NCBI RefSeq assembly: GCF_029211185.1
Contig: NZ_JARGDO010000014.1
Coordinates: forward strand, 49,883-113,882
Origin: Tessaracoccus caeni
Lineage (GTDB): Bacteria; Actinomycetota; Actinomycetes; Propionibacteriales; Propionibacteriaceae
Reading direction: 5' to 3'
DNA: 64,000 nucleotides
Position numbers and translations under genes: made by a program. Below, one piece after another: positions 21,010 to 30,219 of this stretch; the first letter of the stretch is position 1; each line of letters starts with the position of its first letter. The notes beneath the pieces are model-generated. The model was not told where the DNA came from. It saw only the letters and a program-made list of their open reading frames with translations, and did not search any database.

Positions 21010-22248
21010 GTGGCCTCACCAGATGAACCAGGCGGCTGGAAACCCCAGGAGTGGAAGCCTCAGGAATGGACCCTCGGCCAGGAGTGGAAGCCGGCATCCT
21101 GGAGCGTCGGCACCCCAGCCAGCGACACGCCCCGCACCGCCGCACCGACATCGGCACCTGCGCCCAAGCCCCCGGTCACACCCGCACCCAAGCCGCCGTC
21201 CACGCCGACCGCCAAGCCCACGGCACCTGCGAAGCCTGACCGGCCAGCATCCACGAAGCCGACCTTGAGGACGGGCTCCCAGAAGTCGGCGCCCACACCC
21301 CAGGCCAAACAGCGCACGGACAGGCCGGCGCCCGCACCCCAAGCACAACAGCCACCCAAGCCCACTGCCGCTCAGCCACCCGCCGACGGCGGCTTGCCGC
21401 CCTTCTCCTCCCGCGTGCCGACACTGCCACCGCCGGCGAGCGGCATGCCGGCTCACCTGTCCGACGTCGACCCCGATCTCGACATTCCTCCGTCGACCTG
21501 GCTCCCCGCCCCACCGACCCGGACGGACAACCCCTTCGCGCCGGCACAGAAGAAGGGCAATCCGTTGGCCTTCGTCATCGCCGGCATCGCGATCGTCTTC
21601 GTGGTGGGCCAGCTGATCTCGTCGTGCACCTCCAACGATCCCTTCAATCAGTTCGGCATCGACACCTTCCCCAACGGCGACGACGTGGAGTGGATCCCTG
21701 AGGACGAATGGGAGTCCGACGACGAGTTGGGCTACTTCGACGCCCCTGGCCCCACCCAGGAGCAGATCCTCATCGGGCCGGCGCTGCTGCCGGTCCCGGA
21801 AGGCTGGGAGCAGAACTACGTGACGCGGGAGACCGGAAGCCAGTCTCTGATTCTGGTGCCGGAGGACGCTCTTGGCTCGGAGCTCCGCATCGCCTGGCAG
21901 CCCGAGACCGACGTCTACGACGCCAGCGAGCTGTGCGCCTCGACGGTGGCCGACCTCACCACCGGCGCCGACGACTACTCGATCGACGACGCCGTCGAGA
22001 TCGTCGGCACCATCGACGATCCCGAGGGCTTCAACGCGGCGATCTGCCGCGCATCGGTCGCTCACGGCGCGTCGTCCGTCGACTACCGGGTGACGGCCTT
22101 CTACGCCTCCTCCATCTCGGAGTCAATGGTCGCGATCTCGCAGCGCAGCACGGAGGAGCCCATCGAAGAAGACTTCGACCAATGGGACCACTACCTCACT
22201 TGCTCCGTCAGCGAGCAGGTGGGCATCGCGCTGGACTACTGCTGGTAG
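21010..22248 (+). CDS. Proline-rich single-pass membrane protein, unknown function
   Basis: I do not recognise this protein. From the GTG at 21010 (strong ribosome-binding site GAAGGGGG) it has 412 residues; an ATG at 20983 is an alternative. It begins with Trp-containing short repeats (WKPQEWKPQEW, then EWKPASW), followed by about 120 residues rich in Pro, Ala, Thr and Lys. One transmembrane helix (about 183-203, LAFVIAGIAIVFVVGQLISS) comes next. The roughly 210-residue C-terminal domain is acidic at first and contains several Cys; it would be extracellular. The N-terminal repeats may bind a cytoplasmic partner. Divergent from the dnaK operon. Confidence 0.65.
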   Translation: MASPDEPGGWKPQEWKPQEWTLGQEWKPASWSVGTPASDTPRTAAPTSAPAPKPPVTPAPKPPSTPTAKPTAPAKPDRPASTKPTLRTGSQKSAPTPQAKQRTDRPAPAPQAQQPPKPTAAQPPADGGLPPFSSRVPTLPPPASGMPAHLSDVDPDLDIPPSTWLPAPPTRTDNPFAPAQKKGNPLAFVIAGIAIVFVVGQLISSCTSNDPFNQFGIDTFPNGDDVEWIPEDEWESDDELGYFDAPGPTQEQILIGPALLPVPEGWEQNYVTRETGSQSLILVPEDALGSELRIAWQPETDVYDASELCASTVADLTTGADDYSIDDAVEIVGTIDDPEGFNAAICRASVAHGASSVDYRVTAFYASSISESMVAISQRSTEEPIEEDFDQWDHYLTCSVSEQVGIALDYCW

Positions 22249-22285
22249 CACAGCCGCGCGCCCAGCGCCGTCCTGAGCAGAGGCT

Positions 22286-23431
22286 CTACACGGTGACGTA
22301 CGTGCTGGACAGCACGAGCGCGGCGCAGCCGAGGATGGTCATCTGGTCGGGTTCCTCGGCGAAGAGCACCGTCGGATCCTGACCCCGACGCGGGGAGCCG
22401 GACACGAGTTCCCGCTCGATGACCGCCCGGAGGTCGTCGCCTCCCTGCACAGGGGCGCCGTGCACGATGTAGCTGCCCAACCCGAGGAGCTGCTCGATGT
22501 TGGCGAGCCCCACGCCGAGCATCCGCCCATATGCCTCGAACAGCTCCCCGGCCACGGGATCGCCCGACGAGGCCAGCTGTGCGAGACCGGAGACCGTCGT
22601 CACAGGGACTCCCCGACGGCGCCCCTCCTCGCGAAGCCAGGGCAGCGTCGCGACCGTCTCCCAACAGCCGATCCGCCCGCATACGCACCGTTGACCGTTG
22701 ACGTCGACCACCATGTGTCCCGCCTCGCCGCCTGCGCCCTCGAACCCCCGCGTCACGCGGCCGTCTTGGACGATGCCCACACCCATCACCTCGCCGGCAA
22801 AGAGCGAGACGAAGTCGTCCAGCTCGCGCCCGAGCCCGAACCACTGGTCGCCGATGCACTGCACGCGCGGATGAAGATCGACCACCGCCGGCACGCCATA
22901 CCAGCTGGTCAGCAGCGGACCTACGGCGTAATCGGTTGCCACGGGGGCCCGGTGGCTGACCAGACCACGCCCCTCGACGGTGTTGACGGTGCCGGAGATG
23001 CCCACTCCGATGCCCAGCATCTTCTGACCACCGAACACCTCGTCGAAACGGGCGCGCAGCAGCTCGCGCTCGTCTTCGCCCGGCTCCGCCGCGAAGGGGG
23101 TCTGGACCAGTTCGAGGATGCTGCCGTCCGCCGACACCAGGCCGACGTCGACACGAGTCTCGGAGAGATGGATCGCTCCGATCCGGACCTCGCCGAACCA
23201 CAGCGGCTTCGGCGGCTTGCCGCCGGCCTTGGTCACCGCCACCTGGGGGAGCTCCTCCAAGGTGCGCGACTGCAGCATCGGCGTCACGATCGCCGTGATC
23301 GTCGCACGGCTCACTCCCAGCTGGGCGGCGAGCGCCGCCCTGCTCAGCGGCCCGTGCCGATAGAGCGTGCGCATCACCCGCGCCCTGTTGGTCTCGCCCA
23401 CGTCGGCCGAGTTCAGCAGCCGTTTCTGCAC
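22286..23431 (-). CDS. ROK family transcriptional regulator
   Basis: A 381-residue protein starting at GTG 23431, preceded by GGAGGAG at 6 nt; the in-frame ATG at 23437 directly abuts that site and is less likely. The N-terminal winged helix is VMRTLYRHGPLSRAALAAQL then GVSRATITAIVTPML. The sugar-kinase-like ROK domain contains GVGISGTVN, GAGGEAGHMVVD and the zinc-binding cluster CVCGRIGCWE. ROK repressors of this NagC/XylR type sense sugars or sugar phosphates. It is divergent from the Gfo/Idh-ABC operon and most likely controls it. Confidence 0.9.
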   Translation of the reverse strand: MQKRLLNSADVGETNRARVMRTLYRHGPLSRAALAAQLGVSRATITAIVTPMLQSRTLEELPQVAVTKAGGKPPKPLWFGEVRIGAIHLSETRVDVGLVSADGSILELVQTPFAAEPGEDERELLRARFDEVFGGQKMLGIGVGISGTVNTVEGRGLVSHRAPVATDYAVGPLLTSWYGVPAVVDLHPRVQCIGDQWFGLGRELDDFVSLFAGEVMGVGIVQDGRVTRGFEGAGGEAGHMVVDVNGQRCVCGRIGCWETVATLPWLREEGRRRGVPVTTVSGLAQLASSGDPVAGELFEAYGRMLGVGLANIEQLLGLGSYIVHGAPVQGGDDLRAVIERELVSGSPRRGQDPTVLFAEEPDQMTILGCAALVLSSTYVTV

Positions 23432-23563
23432 AGCCATCTCCTCCCACGCCCCGAGCCGGAGCCCACCGTACCGGAGAAGCCTCGAGGGCCCCACCAGGGG
23501 TGCCCGAATAGGCCCTCGAAACAATCTCCAGAAATCTATAGACACGACCGCCCTAGGTTTGTA

Positions 23564-23577
23564 ATGTTCTTTAACAT
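23564..23577. promoter_or_regulatory. Inverted repeat in the ROK / sugar operon divergent region
   Basis: ATGTT-CTTT-AACAT forms a 5-bp inverted repeat with a 4-nt spacer in the AT-richer part of the 205-bp gap between the ROK gene and the sugar operon. It resembles the symmetric AT-rich sites bound by NagC-like regulators. It is therefore a candidate operator; the assignment is by position and symmetry only. Confidence 0.4.
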
Positions 23578-23636
23578 ACGCGTCACAGTGGAGGCGTAGG
23601 TTGCATTCGACGAAGAATCGGGAGGCCAACAAGCAC

Positions 23637-24650
23637 ATGACCAATCCACTCAAGATCGGCGTCGTCGGCGGCGGGATCCGGGGGACGATGTACGCCCAGG
23701 CGATACGAGAGCACCCCTCGGCCGAGCTCGTCGCCTTCTGCGAACCCTCCCCCACCAGGGCGGAAGCGCTGAAGGCCGGCTACGACGTCCCCGTCTTCCC
23801 CTCGCTCAGCGCGCTGCTGGAGTCGGCGGACACGCTGGACGCGGTGATCATCGCCACGCCCGATCATCTGCACCTCGACGCAGGGCTCACCGCGCTCGAC
23901 GCGGGCCTGCACGTCCTGTTCGAGAAGCCCCTCGCGACCACGCTGGAGGATTCCTCAGCCCTGCTGGCTCACGCGGTGAACGGGGGCAAACACACCGTCG
24001 GGTTCGAGAACCGCTGGCACCCGAAGTTCCAGACGGTCAAGGCGCTGCTCGACGAGACAGGCGCCCCCATGGTGGCGCAGCGCGCCATGCTCCAGGACAC
24101 CGACTTCGTGCCCCGCACCATGCTCCCCTGGGCCGGGCAGTCCACGCCGGGCTGGTTCCTGATGCCGCACAGCCTCGACATGGCCATGTGGCTCAGCGGC
24201 ACCACCCCCATCGAGGTGTTCGCCCGCGGGGTCCGAAAGATCCTGGAGCCCGACGGCATCGACACGTTCGACCGCATCACGGCGAGCTTCCGGATGTCCG
24301 ACGACTCCATCGTCACCCTCGACTCCGGCTGGGTGCTGCCCGCCGCGCGACCAGCCGTCTTCGAGTTCCGGTTCGAGGTGGAGACCCGCGACGACCACTT
24401 CGAGGTCGAGATCGACCGCAGCGGGATCACACGGTTCACCGCCGACGCCGCGAACTACGTCGGCCTGGCCGGCCGCGACCACCGTGGACGACTGCAGGGC
24501 TCCCCCATCGAGATGACCAAGGACTTCATCGATTGGTGTCTCGGCGCCGACCTGTCAATGCCCAGCCTCGAGCACGGGCACCTCGTGACGAAGGCCATCC
24601 ACGCCTTGCACGAATCCCTCCGCACCAGCAGCAACTGCCCGATCGACTGA
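23637..24650 (+). CDS. Gfo/Idh/MocA family oxidoreductase
   Basis: A 337-residue NAD(P)-dependent dehydrogenase-like protein. The Rossmann fold opens with LKIGVVGGGIRGTMYAQAI, then AVIIATPDHLHLDAGL and the catalytic-lysine motif HVLFEKPLAT (EKP). The C-terminal alpha/beta domain contains FMPHSLDMAMWLSG with the conserved His/Asp. Substrates of the family are mostly sugars, inositols or sugar acids. ATG 23637 follows GGGAGG. It is the first gene of an operon with an ABC importer, so it probably oxidises the imported compound or a derivative. Confidence 0.9.
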   Translation: MTNPLKIGVVGGGIRGTMYAQAIREHPSAELVAFCEPSPTRAEALKAGYDVPVFPSLSALLESADTLDAVIIATPDHLHLDAGLTALDAGLHVLFEKPLATTLEDSSALLAHAVNGGKHTVGFENRWHPKFQTVKALLDETGAPMVAQRAMLQDTDFVPRTMLPWAGQSTPGWFLMPHSLDMAMWLSGTTPIEVFARGVRKILEPDGIDTFDRITASFRMSDDSIVTLDSGWVLPAARPAVFEFRFEVETRDDHFEVEIDRSGITRFTADAANYVGLAGRDHRGRLQGSPIEMTKDFIDWCLGADLSMPSLEHGHLVTKAIHALHESLRTSSNCPID

Positions 24651-24671
24651 CCAACCCGAAAGACAACGACC

Positions 24672-26003
24672 ATGCGACTTTCATCATCATTCAGCTCTGT
24701 CTCACGCCGCACCGTCCTCGGCACCGGCCTGGCGGCGGGCGCCGTCGGATTGGTGGGATGCGTCGATCCCGCCGGCACCGCCTCCTCCGATCCCTCGGAG
24801 TCCGCCCTCGACCCCGCGGGCGAGGCGTCCGGGGAGATCTCGATCCTCGACGACAACACCAACCTCGTCTTCAAGAACGGCCTGATCGAGACGTTCGAGA
24901 AGGAGACCGGCATCAAGGTCAAGACCTATGAGATGGCCAACTTCAACGACCTGCACGACCGTTTCGCGACGCTGTTCGCCGCGGAGGACTCGTCGATCGA
25001 CGTGATCATGACCTGGGCCGGATGGTCCGCCGAGTTCGGACAGGCCGGCTGGCTGCATGAGCTGCCCAACGACGCGATCCCGAGCGACCTGATCCGCCCC
25101 GCCCTCGACGCCGTCTCGTGGGACAGCAAGGTCTACGGGCTGCCGAAGTTCGCCAGCGTGCAGACCATGTTCTGGAACAAGGAGCACTTCACCAAGGCCG
25201 GACTCGATCCCGACACCGCGGTGGAGACCTGGGACCAGTTCGTCGCCGCCGCCAAGGCGCTCACCACCGACGGGCGCTACGGCTACACCTGCGACATGGG
25301 CAACCCGGCCGGCGCGTACCAGAACTTCCTGCGCACCCTGCTGCTGGCGGGCGGCGACCTCTACGACGATCAGTGGAACCCGCAGCTCGACTCCGAGGCC
25401 GGCATCGAGGCGCTCACCAAGCTGGTCGAGCTGCTGCACCTGCACAAGGCCATGGACCCGGCGTCGCTCCAGATCACCAACGCCTCCGATCTGGTGGAGG
25501 TGTTCTCCCAGGGCAACACGTCGATCGTGTTCAACTGGCCCTTCCAGTGGGCCACCGCCACGGCGGAGGGCGCGGTGACCACCGCCGAGACGACGGGCAA
25601 CGGCCTGATCCCTGGCATCAACGTGCGCTCCGCGTCGATCGACGGCTCCGAGGGCTACGCGATCAACACCTACTCGAAGAACAAGGCCGCCGCGCTCAAG
25701 TGGCTGCAGTTCGCCTCCAGCGCCACGACGCAGCGGGAGATCGTCGGGCAGGAGGGCTGGTTCCCAGTGTCGCAGGAGATCCTGGACGATCCGGCGACCC
25801 TCGAGGCGCTGCCGGTGGTGGAGACCTACAAGCAGTCCACCGAGTACGCCACTCGCCGCTGGGGAACGCCCTGGTCGAACGAGCTGGATCAGCTCCTGTC
25901 GGTGCGGATCAGCAACGCGATGAACCAGCGCGAGACCCCCGAGGAGGCCCTGAAGGCCGCCCAGGAGGAGCTCAAGCCCATCGTCGACAAGTACATGGGG
26001 TAA
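24672..26003 (+). CDS. Carbohydrate ABC transporter substrate-binding lipoprotein
   Basis: A 443-residue extracellular solute-binding protein (family 1). The signal peptide has a twin-arginine SRRTVLG and a lipobox ending LVGC, with lipidated Cys at residue 30, so Tat export followed by membrane anchoring is possible. The mature protein shows ISILDDNTNLVFKNGLIETF, DVIMTWAGWSAEFGQAG and SEGYAINTYSKNKAAALKWL, as expected for sugar-binding proteins. The sugar cannot be predicted. It is followed by its two permease genes and an ATPase. Confidence 0.93.
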   Translation: MRLSSSFSSVSRRTVLGTGLAAGAVGLVGCVDPAGTASSDPSESALDPAGEASGEISILDDNTNLVFKNGLIETFEKETGIKVKTYEMANFNDLHDRFATLFAAEDSSIDVIMTWAGWSAEFGQAGWLHELPNDAIPSDLIRPALDAVSWDSKVYGLPKFASVQTMFWNKEHFTKAGLDPDTAVETWDQFVAAAKALTTDGRYGYTCDMGNPAGAYQNFLRTLLLAGGDLYDDQWNPQLDSEAGIEALTKLVELLHLHKAMDPASLQITNASDLVEVFSQGNTSIVFNWPFQWATATAEGAVTTAETTGNGLIPGINVRSASIDGSEGYAINTYSKNKAAALKWLQFASSATTQREIVGQEGWFPVSQEILDDPATLEALPVVETYKQSTEYATRRWGTPWSNELDQLLSVRISNAMNQRETPEEALKAAQEELKPIVDKYMG

Positions 26004-26006
26004 AGG

Positions 26007-26921
26007 GTGGCGGCCACCAAGCTCTCGGCAGCAGAGCGGTCGGACCGGCGTTTCGCCGCGCTGGCCGCTCTGCCGGCCGTGCTCACCATCGGAGCCTTGT
26101 TCCTCTACCCGCTGGGCTACGCCATCCTGTTGAGCTTCTATCACCTGAACGACAAGATGCCGAACGCCACCCGCATCGTCGGCCTCGCCAACTACCTGGC
26201 GCTGTTCTCGGATCCGAAGTTCATCGATTCGCTGCTGCGCACCGCGGTGTTCTGCGTGTTCACGGTGTTCGGCGGGGTGGCGTTGGCGATCGCGATCGCG
26301 GTGCTGCTCAACCGAAAGTTCCACGGCCGCGCCCTCACCCGGGTGCTGCTGCTGGTGCCGTGGGCGGTGCCGCCGGTGGTCAACGGCATCATGTGGAAGC
26401 TGATCTTCGACGGCTCCTACGGGGCGGCCAACTACCTGCTGATGTCGCTCGGCTTCACCGACGAGCGCATCCAGTGGCTGGCCCAGCCGGAGCTGACGAT
26501 GTTCGTGCTGATCTTCGCCGAGCTGTGGAAGCTCACGCCGTTCCTCACCCTGATGGTGATCGCGTCGTTGCAGGCGATCCCGGCGAACATCTACAAGGCC
26601 GCCGCGATCGACGGGGCGACGCCGTGGAAGCAGTTCTGGCGGCTGACCCTGCCCAACCTCAAGGGCACCATCATGTTCCTGCTGATCGTGCAGTCGATGT
26701 GGTCGATCAAGGTGTTCGACTCGATCTACGTGCTCACCGGCGGATCCGGCGGACCGGCCGAAGCCACCACGACGATCAACTTCTACGCCTACCTCACCAC
26801 CTTCAGCTACCTCGACCGCGGCTACGGCGCGGCCATGTCGATCGGGATCATGGCGATCGTCTGCCTCGTCGCGGTGTTCTGGGTGCTGGTGCTGGGCCGT
26901 GACCGAAAGGATGTGTCGTGA
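26007..26921 (+). CDS. Sugar ABC transporter permease (MalF/UgpA type)
   Basis: A 304-residue membrane protein with six predicted helices. The EAA loop that contacts the ATPase is present as IYKAAAIDGATPWKQFWRLT. Start GTG at 26007, only 3 bp after the preceding stop codon, with GGGG upstream. Together with the next gene it forms the heterodimeric channel of the importer. The 3' end overlaps the next permease by 4 bp. Confidence 0.92.
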   Translation: MAATKLSAAERSDRRFAALAALPAVLTIGALFLYPLGYAILLSFYHLNDKMPNATRIVGLANYLALFSDPKFIDSLLRTAVFCVFTVFGGVALAIAIAVLLNRKFHGRALTRVLLLVPWAVPPVVNGIMWKLIFDGSYGAANYLLMSLGFTDERIQWLAQPELTMFVLIFAELWKLTPFLTLMVIASLQAIPANIYKAAAIDGATPWKQFWRLTLPNLKGTIMFLLIVQSMWSIKVFDSIYVLTGGSGGPAEATTTINFYAYLTTFSYLDRGYGAAMSIGIMAIVCLVAVFWVLVLGRDRKDVS

Positions 26922-27766
26922 TGGCGACCGAACGCATCGGGCGACGTCGGATCGGCGGCACCATCGTGCACCGCATCCTGGTGCTGCTGCTGGTGATCTA
27001 CCTGCTGGTGCCGTTCCTCTGGATGGTGATCTACAGCGTCTATCCGTCGACCAACCTGCGGGCCACCCCGATGGACTTCACCCCGTCGGACATCACTCTG
27101 ACGAGCTATCTGAACCTGCTCTCCGACGAGTCCTTCACGACGGCGATGCGCAACTCGTTCATCGTCGCGATGTCCACCACGGTGATCTGCATGTTCCTCG
27201 GATCGCTGTGCGCCTATGTGCTCTCGCGATTCAAGTTCCGGGGCAGCCACACCCTGCTGCTCGCCATGATGACGGTGCAGGCGATCCCCGCGATCGTGCT
27301 CGCCGTGCCGCTGTTCGTGCTGCTGCGCGCGCTGCGCCTGTTCGACACGCTCGGCGGCCTCATCCTCACCTACACGGCCTTCATCCTGCCGCTGGTGATC
27401 TGGATGATGGTGAGCTTCTTCGACTCGATTCCCATCAACCTCGAGAAGGCCGCTCGCATCGACGGCTGCAACCGCATGACGACGCTGATCCGGGTCGTCG
27501 TCCCGCTCTCCGGCCCCGGCTTCGCGGCCACCGCGATCTTCGCCTTCATCACCGCATGGAGCGACTTCTTCCTGGCGAAGATCCTCACCTCCAACAACGC
27601 TCCGACTCTGCCCGTCAGAACGGCCGCCTTCCAGGGGCTGTTCGCCATGGACTACACCTCCGCGGCCACCGCCGGCGTCATCACCGCACTTCCGGTGCTG
27701 GTGCTGGCCCTGGTGGCACAGCGGTGGATCGTGCAAGGCATCACCGAAGGCGCCGTGAAGGGATAG
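26918..27766 (+). CDS. Sugar ABC transporter permease (MalG/UgpE type)
   Basis: A 282-residue protein with six predicted helices. The EAA loop is INLEKAARIDGCNRMTTLIR. It starts at GTG 26918 or at the adjacent ATG 26921; AAGGA lies 7-10 nt upstream. It has the MalG-type C-terminus (GLFAMDYTSAATAGVITALP, ending VQGITEGAVKG). It is the second subunit of the transmembrane channel in this operon. Confidence 0.92.
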   Translation: MMATERIGRRRIGGTIVHRILVLLLVIYLLVPFLWMVIYSVYPSTNLRATPMDFTPSDITLTSYLNLLSDESFTTAMRNSFIVAMSTTVICMFLGSLCAYVLSRFKFRGSHTLLLAMMTVQAIPAIVLAVPLFVLLRALRLFDTLGGLILTYTAFILPLVIWMMVSFFDSIPINLEKAARIDGCNRMTTLIRVVVPLSGPGFAATAIFAFITAWSDFFLAKILTSNNAPTLPVRTAAFQGLFAMDYTSAATAGVITALPVLVLALVAQRWIVQGITEGAVKG

Positions 27767-27770
27767 CACA

Positions 27771-28835
27771 ATGGCACAGATCAAACTCGAACACGTCAGC
27801 AAGCAGTACGGCGGAAAGCACTCCGAGGACTACGCGGTCAAGGACGTGAGCTACACCATTCCCGACGGGCACTTCGTCTCGATCCTCGGCCCGTCGGGCT
27901 GCGGCAAGTCGACGACGTTGAACATGATCGCCGGCCTGGAGTCGGTCACCGGTGGGGCGATCTGGATCGGCGATCAGCGCGTCGAGCAGCTCGAGCCGCA
28001 CCAGCGCGACCTGGCCTTCGTCTTCCAGGACTACGCCCTGTATCCGCACCTCAATGTCTACGACAACATCGCCTTCGGCTTGAGGATGCGCAAGATGCCG
28101 GCCGCTCAGGTCGACGAGCGGGTGCATGACGCCGCCGCGAAGCTCGAGCTGGAATCGCAGCTGAAGAAGAAGCCCCGGGCGCTTTCGGGCGGCCAGCGCC
28201 AGCGCGTCGCCCTGGCTCGGGCCATCGCCCGGCGACCCGGCGTGCTGCTCTTCGACGAGCCCCTGTCGAACCTCGACGCGCTGCTTCGGGACAAGACCCG
28301 GTCGGAGCTGAAGCTGCTGCATGCCGACATCAAGTCGACCAGCGTCTACGTCACCCACGATCAGGAGGAGGCGATGTCCCTCTCCGACGCGATCGCGGTG
28401 ATGAGCCGGGGGCATCTGGAGCAGTTCGGCACCCCCGACCAGATCTACCGCGAGCCCGCCACCGAGTTCGTGGCGACCTTCGTCGGCAAGCCTCGGATGA
28501 ACATGTTCACCATGAAACGCGACGGCTCTCAGTTCGTGCTGCCCGGCACGAGCTTCCGGGTGCCCGCATCACCCTCGACCTGGAGCGAGGTGCGGGTAGG
28601 ATACCGTCCCGGCGAATGCGGGCTGTCCACCTGCAGCGCCGCCGACTCGGATGGCAGCGTCCTCATGGTCGAACCGCTGGGGAGCCACACCGACGTGACG
28701 GTGGACCTCGGCGCGGCGAACTTCGTGGTGCGACTCACCGGCTTCACCGCCCTCGCGCCAGGGGATCCGGTGCGGATCGACGTGACGGACGCCGCGCAGC
28801 ACCTGTTCGACGTCGCCACGGGACAGCGCCTCTAG
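27771..28835 (+). CDS. ABC transporter ATP-binding protein (MalK/UgpC family)
   Basis: A 354-residue ATPase. Walker A GPSGCGKST, Q-loop in FVFQDYALYPHLNVYDN, signature ALSGGQRQRVALARA, Walker B LLFDEPLSNLD and switch THDQEEAM are all intact, followed by a C-terminal OB/TOBE regulatory domain (about 235-354). It energises uptake through the two permeases encoded just upstream. Many actinobacteria share one MsmK-type ATPase between importers; here the importer has its own. A strong hairpin follows the gene. Confidence 0.95.
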   Translation: MAQIKLEHVSKQYGGKHSEDYAVKDVSYTIPDGHFVSILGPSGCGKSTTLNMIAGLESVTGGAIWIGDQRVEQLEPHQRDLAFVFQDYALYPHLNVYDNIAFGLRMRKMPAAQVDERVHDAAAKLELESQLKKKPRALSGGQRQRVALARAIARRPGVLLFDEPLSNLDALLRDKTRSELKLLHADIKSTSVYVTHDQEEAMSLSDAIAVMSRGHLEQFGTPDQIYREPATEFVATFVGKPRMNMFTMKRDGSQFVLPGTSFRVPASPSTWSEVRVGYRPGECGLSTCSAADSDGSVLMVEPLGSHTDVTVDLGAANFVVRLTGFTALAPGDPVRIDVTDAAQHLFDVATGQRL

Positions 28836-28860
28836 AAGGGCGACAGACAACAGATAGAAG

Positions 28861-28900
28861 CGACGCCGGCGGCGAGTCACACGACTCGCCGCCGGCGTCG
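28861..28900. terminator. Perfect 18-bp hairpin after the sugar ABC operon
   Basis: CGACGCCGGCGGCGAGTC (28861-28878) pairs with its exact complement at 28883-28900 around the loop ACAC. It lies 25 bp after the ATPase stop codon and 10 bp before the convergent DUF1707 gene ends, so it can stop transcription from both sides. There is no U-tract, as is usual in high-GC actinobacteria. Confidence 0.85.
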
Positions 28901-28910
28901 TCTGCCGGGT

Positions 28911-29594
28911 TCAGACCCCGGGCGGGGCGGGAAGCTGGGCGATAGGGGCCGGGCGACCGTTCTCTTCCCACTTCCTCATGGCGCGACGATCCCACCAGTT
29001 GGGATGCCTGACGACGACGGCGCCGGCGAAGTTGCCCCGCAGGATCAGCCGGGGCATTCCCTTCTCAGGCCTGGTGCGCACGGTGGAGTCCATGCCGGCC
29101 ACCTGGCCGCCGTCGGCGGTGAGGCCCTGGCTGTCCACGCCCCATCCTTCGGGGACGATGATCCTGATCGTGCCCTTGCCTGCCAGCACGATGTCGGCCA
29201 CCGGCGCCAGCACCCTGGCTTTGACGAGGTTGAGGTTGATCGTCGCTCCCGCGGAGACGAGTTCGGTGAAAGGGGGCAGCACCCACTCGCCGATCTGTTT
29301 CACCGAGTCCCACTTGGTCTGGATCACCCAGGGCTCCTCCCAGCTGAAGCCGACGCCGACCCCGAGCGGCGCGTCGGCACCCACGACGGAGTCCATCTGG
29401 GCGGCGGGCACCAGATCCTTGAGCACCGCGATCAGATCGCCGCGCGTGCGCGCGCCCAGCACGGCGGGCAGCCGGGCCTCCAGCTCGTCGAAGTCGATCC
29501 GCTCGTCGGCGGCGGCCTCCCTGAGTTCGGCCGCGGCGTGGTCGCGCTGGGATGCCGTCACCCGGAGCTGCGCGTCGGGATAGTTCTCGCTCAT
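28911..29594 (-). CDS. DUF1707 protein with LiaF-like C-terminal domain
   Basis: A 227-residue protein. The DUF1707 domain is at about residues 10-60 (LRVTASQRDHAAAELREAAA). A beta-rich region follows with GKGTIRIIVPEGWGVDSQGL and RLILRGNFAGAVVVRHPNWW, resembling the cell-wall-active antibiotic response (LiaF/DUF2154) fold. No clear transmembrane segment is seen. ATG 29594 has GGAGG 8 nt upstream. It lies 16 bp after its paralogue at 29611-30219 in the same operon. A role in envelope stress sensing is a family-level guess. Confidence 0.75.
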   Translation of the reverse strand: MSENYPDAQLRVTASQRDHAAAELREAAADERIDFDELEARLPAVLGARTRGDLIAVLKDLVPAAQMDSVVGADAPLGVGVGFSWEEPWVIQTKWDSVKQIGEWVLPPFTELVSAGATINLNLVKARVLAPVADIVLAGKGTIRIIVPEGWGVDSQGLTADGGQVAGMDSTVRTRPEKGMPRLILRGNFAGAVVVRHPNWWDRRAMRKWEENGRPAPIAQLPAPPGV

Positions 29595-29610
29595 CAGAGG
29601 GGCCTCCATC

Positions 29611-30219
29611 TCACTTCGACAACCGGACCGTGCTGCCGCCCCAGAAGAGGAAGCCGCGCAGGACGAGGGTTCCGTTGGAGCCGTCGCCGCGGGCCTTCTT
29701 CTTCACGTCGTTACCGGCCATGATGGCGATCGTCTCGTCGATGACGCGCACGCCTTCGGGGATGGTGACGTCGAAGCCTCCCATCACGGCGCTGAGGGTG
29801 AGGGTGAAAGTGACGCCCGGCGCCATCGCCTGCGTGAGATCCAGGTTGTCGCCGCCCCAGAAGGCGAAGCCGGACGCCTCGGTGGTGCCGCGCTCGAAGG
29901 TGCGGTCGCGACCGGACATGACGGCGATGCCCAGCCCAGCATCGGTGGGGCCCGTCGAGGCCAGCGGCATGTACTGCGGTGCCGCCGGGACCGGCGACGC
30001 GTGATGGGTGGGCGCCACGAGCGTGCCGCCCTCCGGGAGATCGGCGAGCAAGCCGGCGACCTCGTCGACATAGGTGATCTTCAGCGCCTTGTCCTGGCGT
30101 TCGCTCATCTCCTCCAGGCTCAACCGCCCGGCCTCATAGGCGCGCTGCAGCGCCTCCAGCGCGGCCTCGCGTTCGGCGTCGCCGGCACGGAGCCGTCGCT
30201 CGGGCGGTTGCGCGGTCAT
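29611..30219 (-). CDS. DUF1707 protein with LiaF-like C-terminal domain
   Basis: A 202-residue protein. DUF1707 covers about residues 8-62 (RLRAGDAEREAALEALQRAY, EAGRLSLEEMSERQDKAL). The C-terminal half has repeated beta-strand motifs with FAFWGGDNLDL, SAVMGGFDVTIPEGVRV and LRGFLFWGGSTVRL, a LiaF-type right-handed fold. It overlaps the stop of thrC by 4 bp, so its translation is coupled to threonine synthase. Function is unknown. Confidence 0.75.
   Translation of the reverse strand: MTAQPPERRLRAGDAEREAALEALQRAYEAGRLSLEEMSERQDKALKITYVDEVAGLLADLPEGGTLVAPTHHASPVPAAPQYMPLASTGPTDAGLGIAVMSGRDRTFERGTTEASGFAFWGGDNLDLTQAMAPGVTFTLTLSAVMGGFDVTIPEGVRVIDETIAIMAGNDVKKKARGDGSNGTLVLRGFLFWGGSTVRLSK

Noticed and set aside
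24672..24765. Twin-arginine motif in the binding protein taken as proof of Tat export
   Set aside because: SRRTVLG with a lipobox fits Tat lipoproteins, but many Sec lipoproteins also start with Arg pairs; left as a possibility only.
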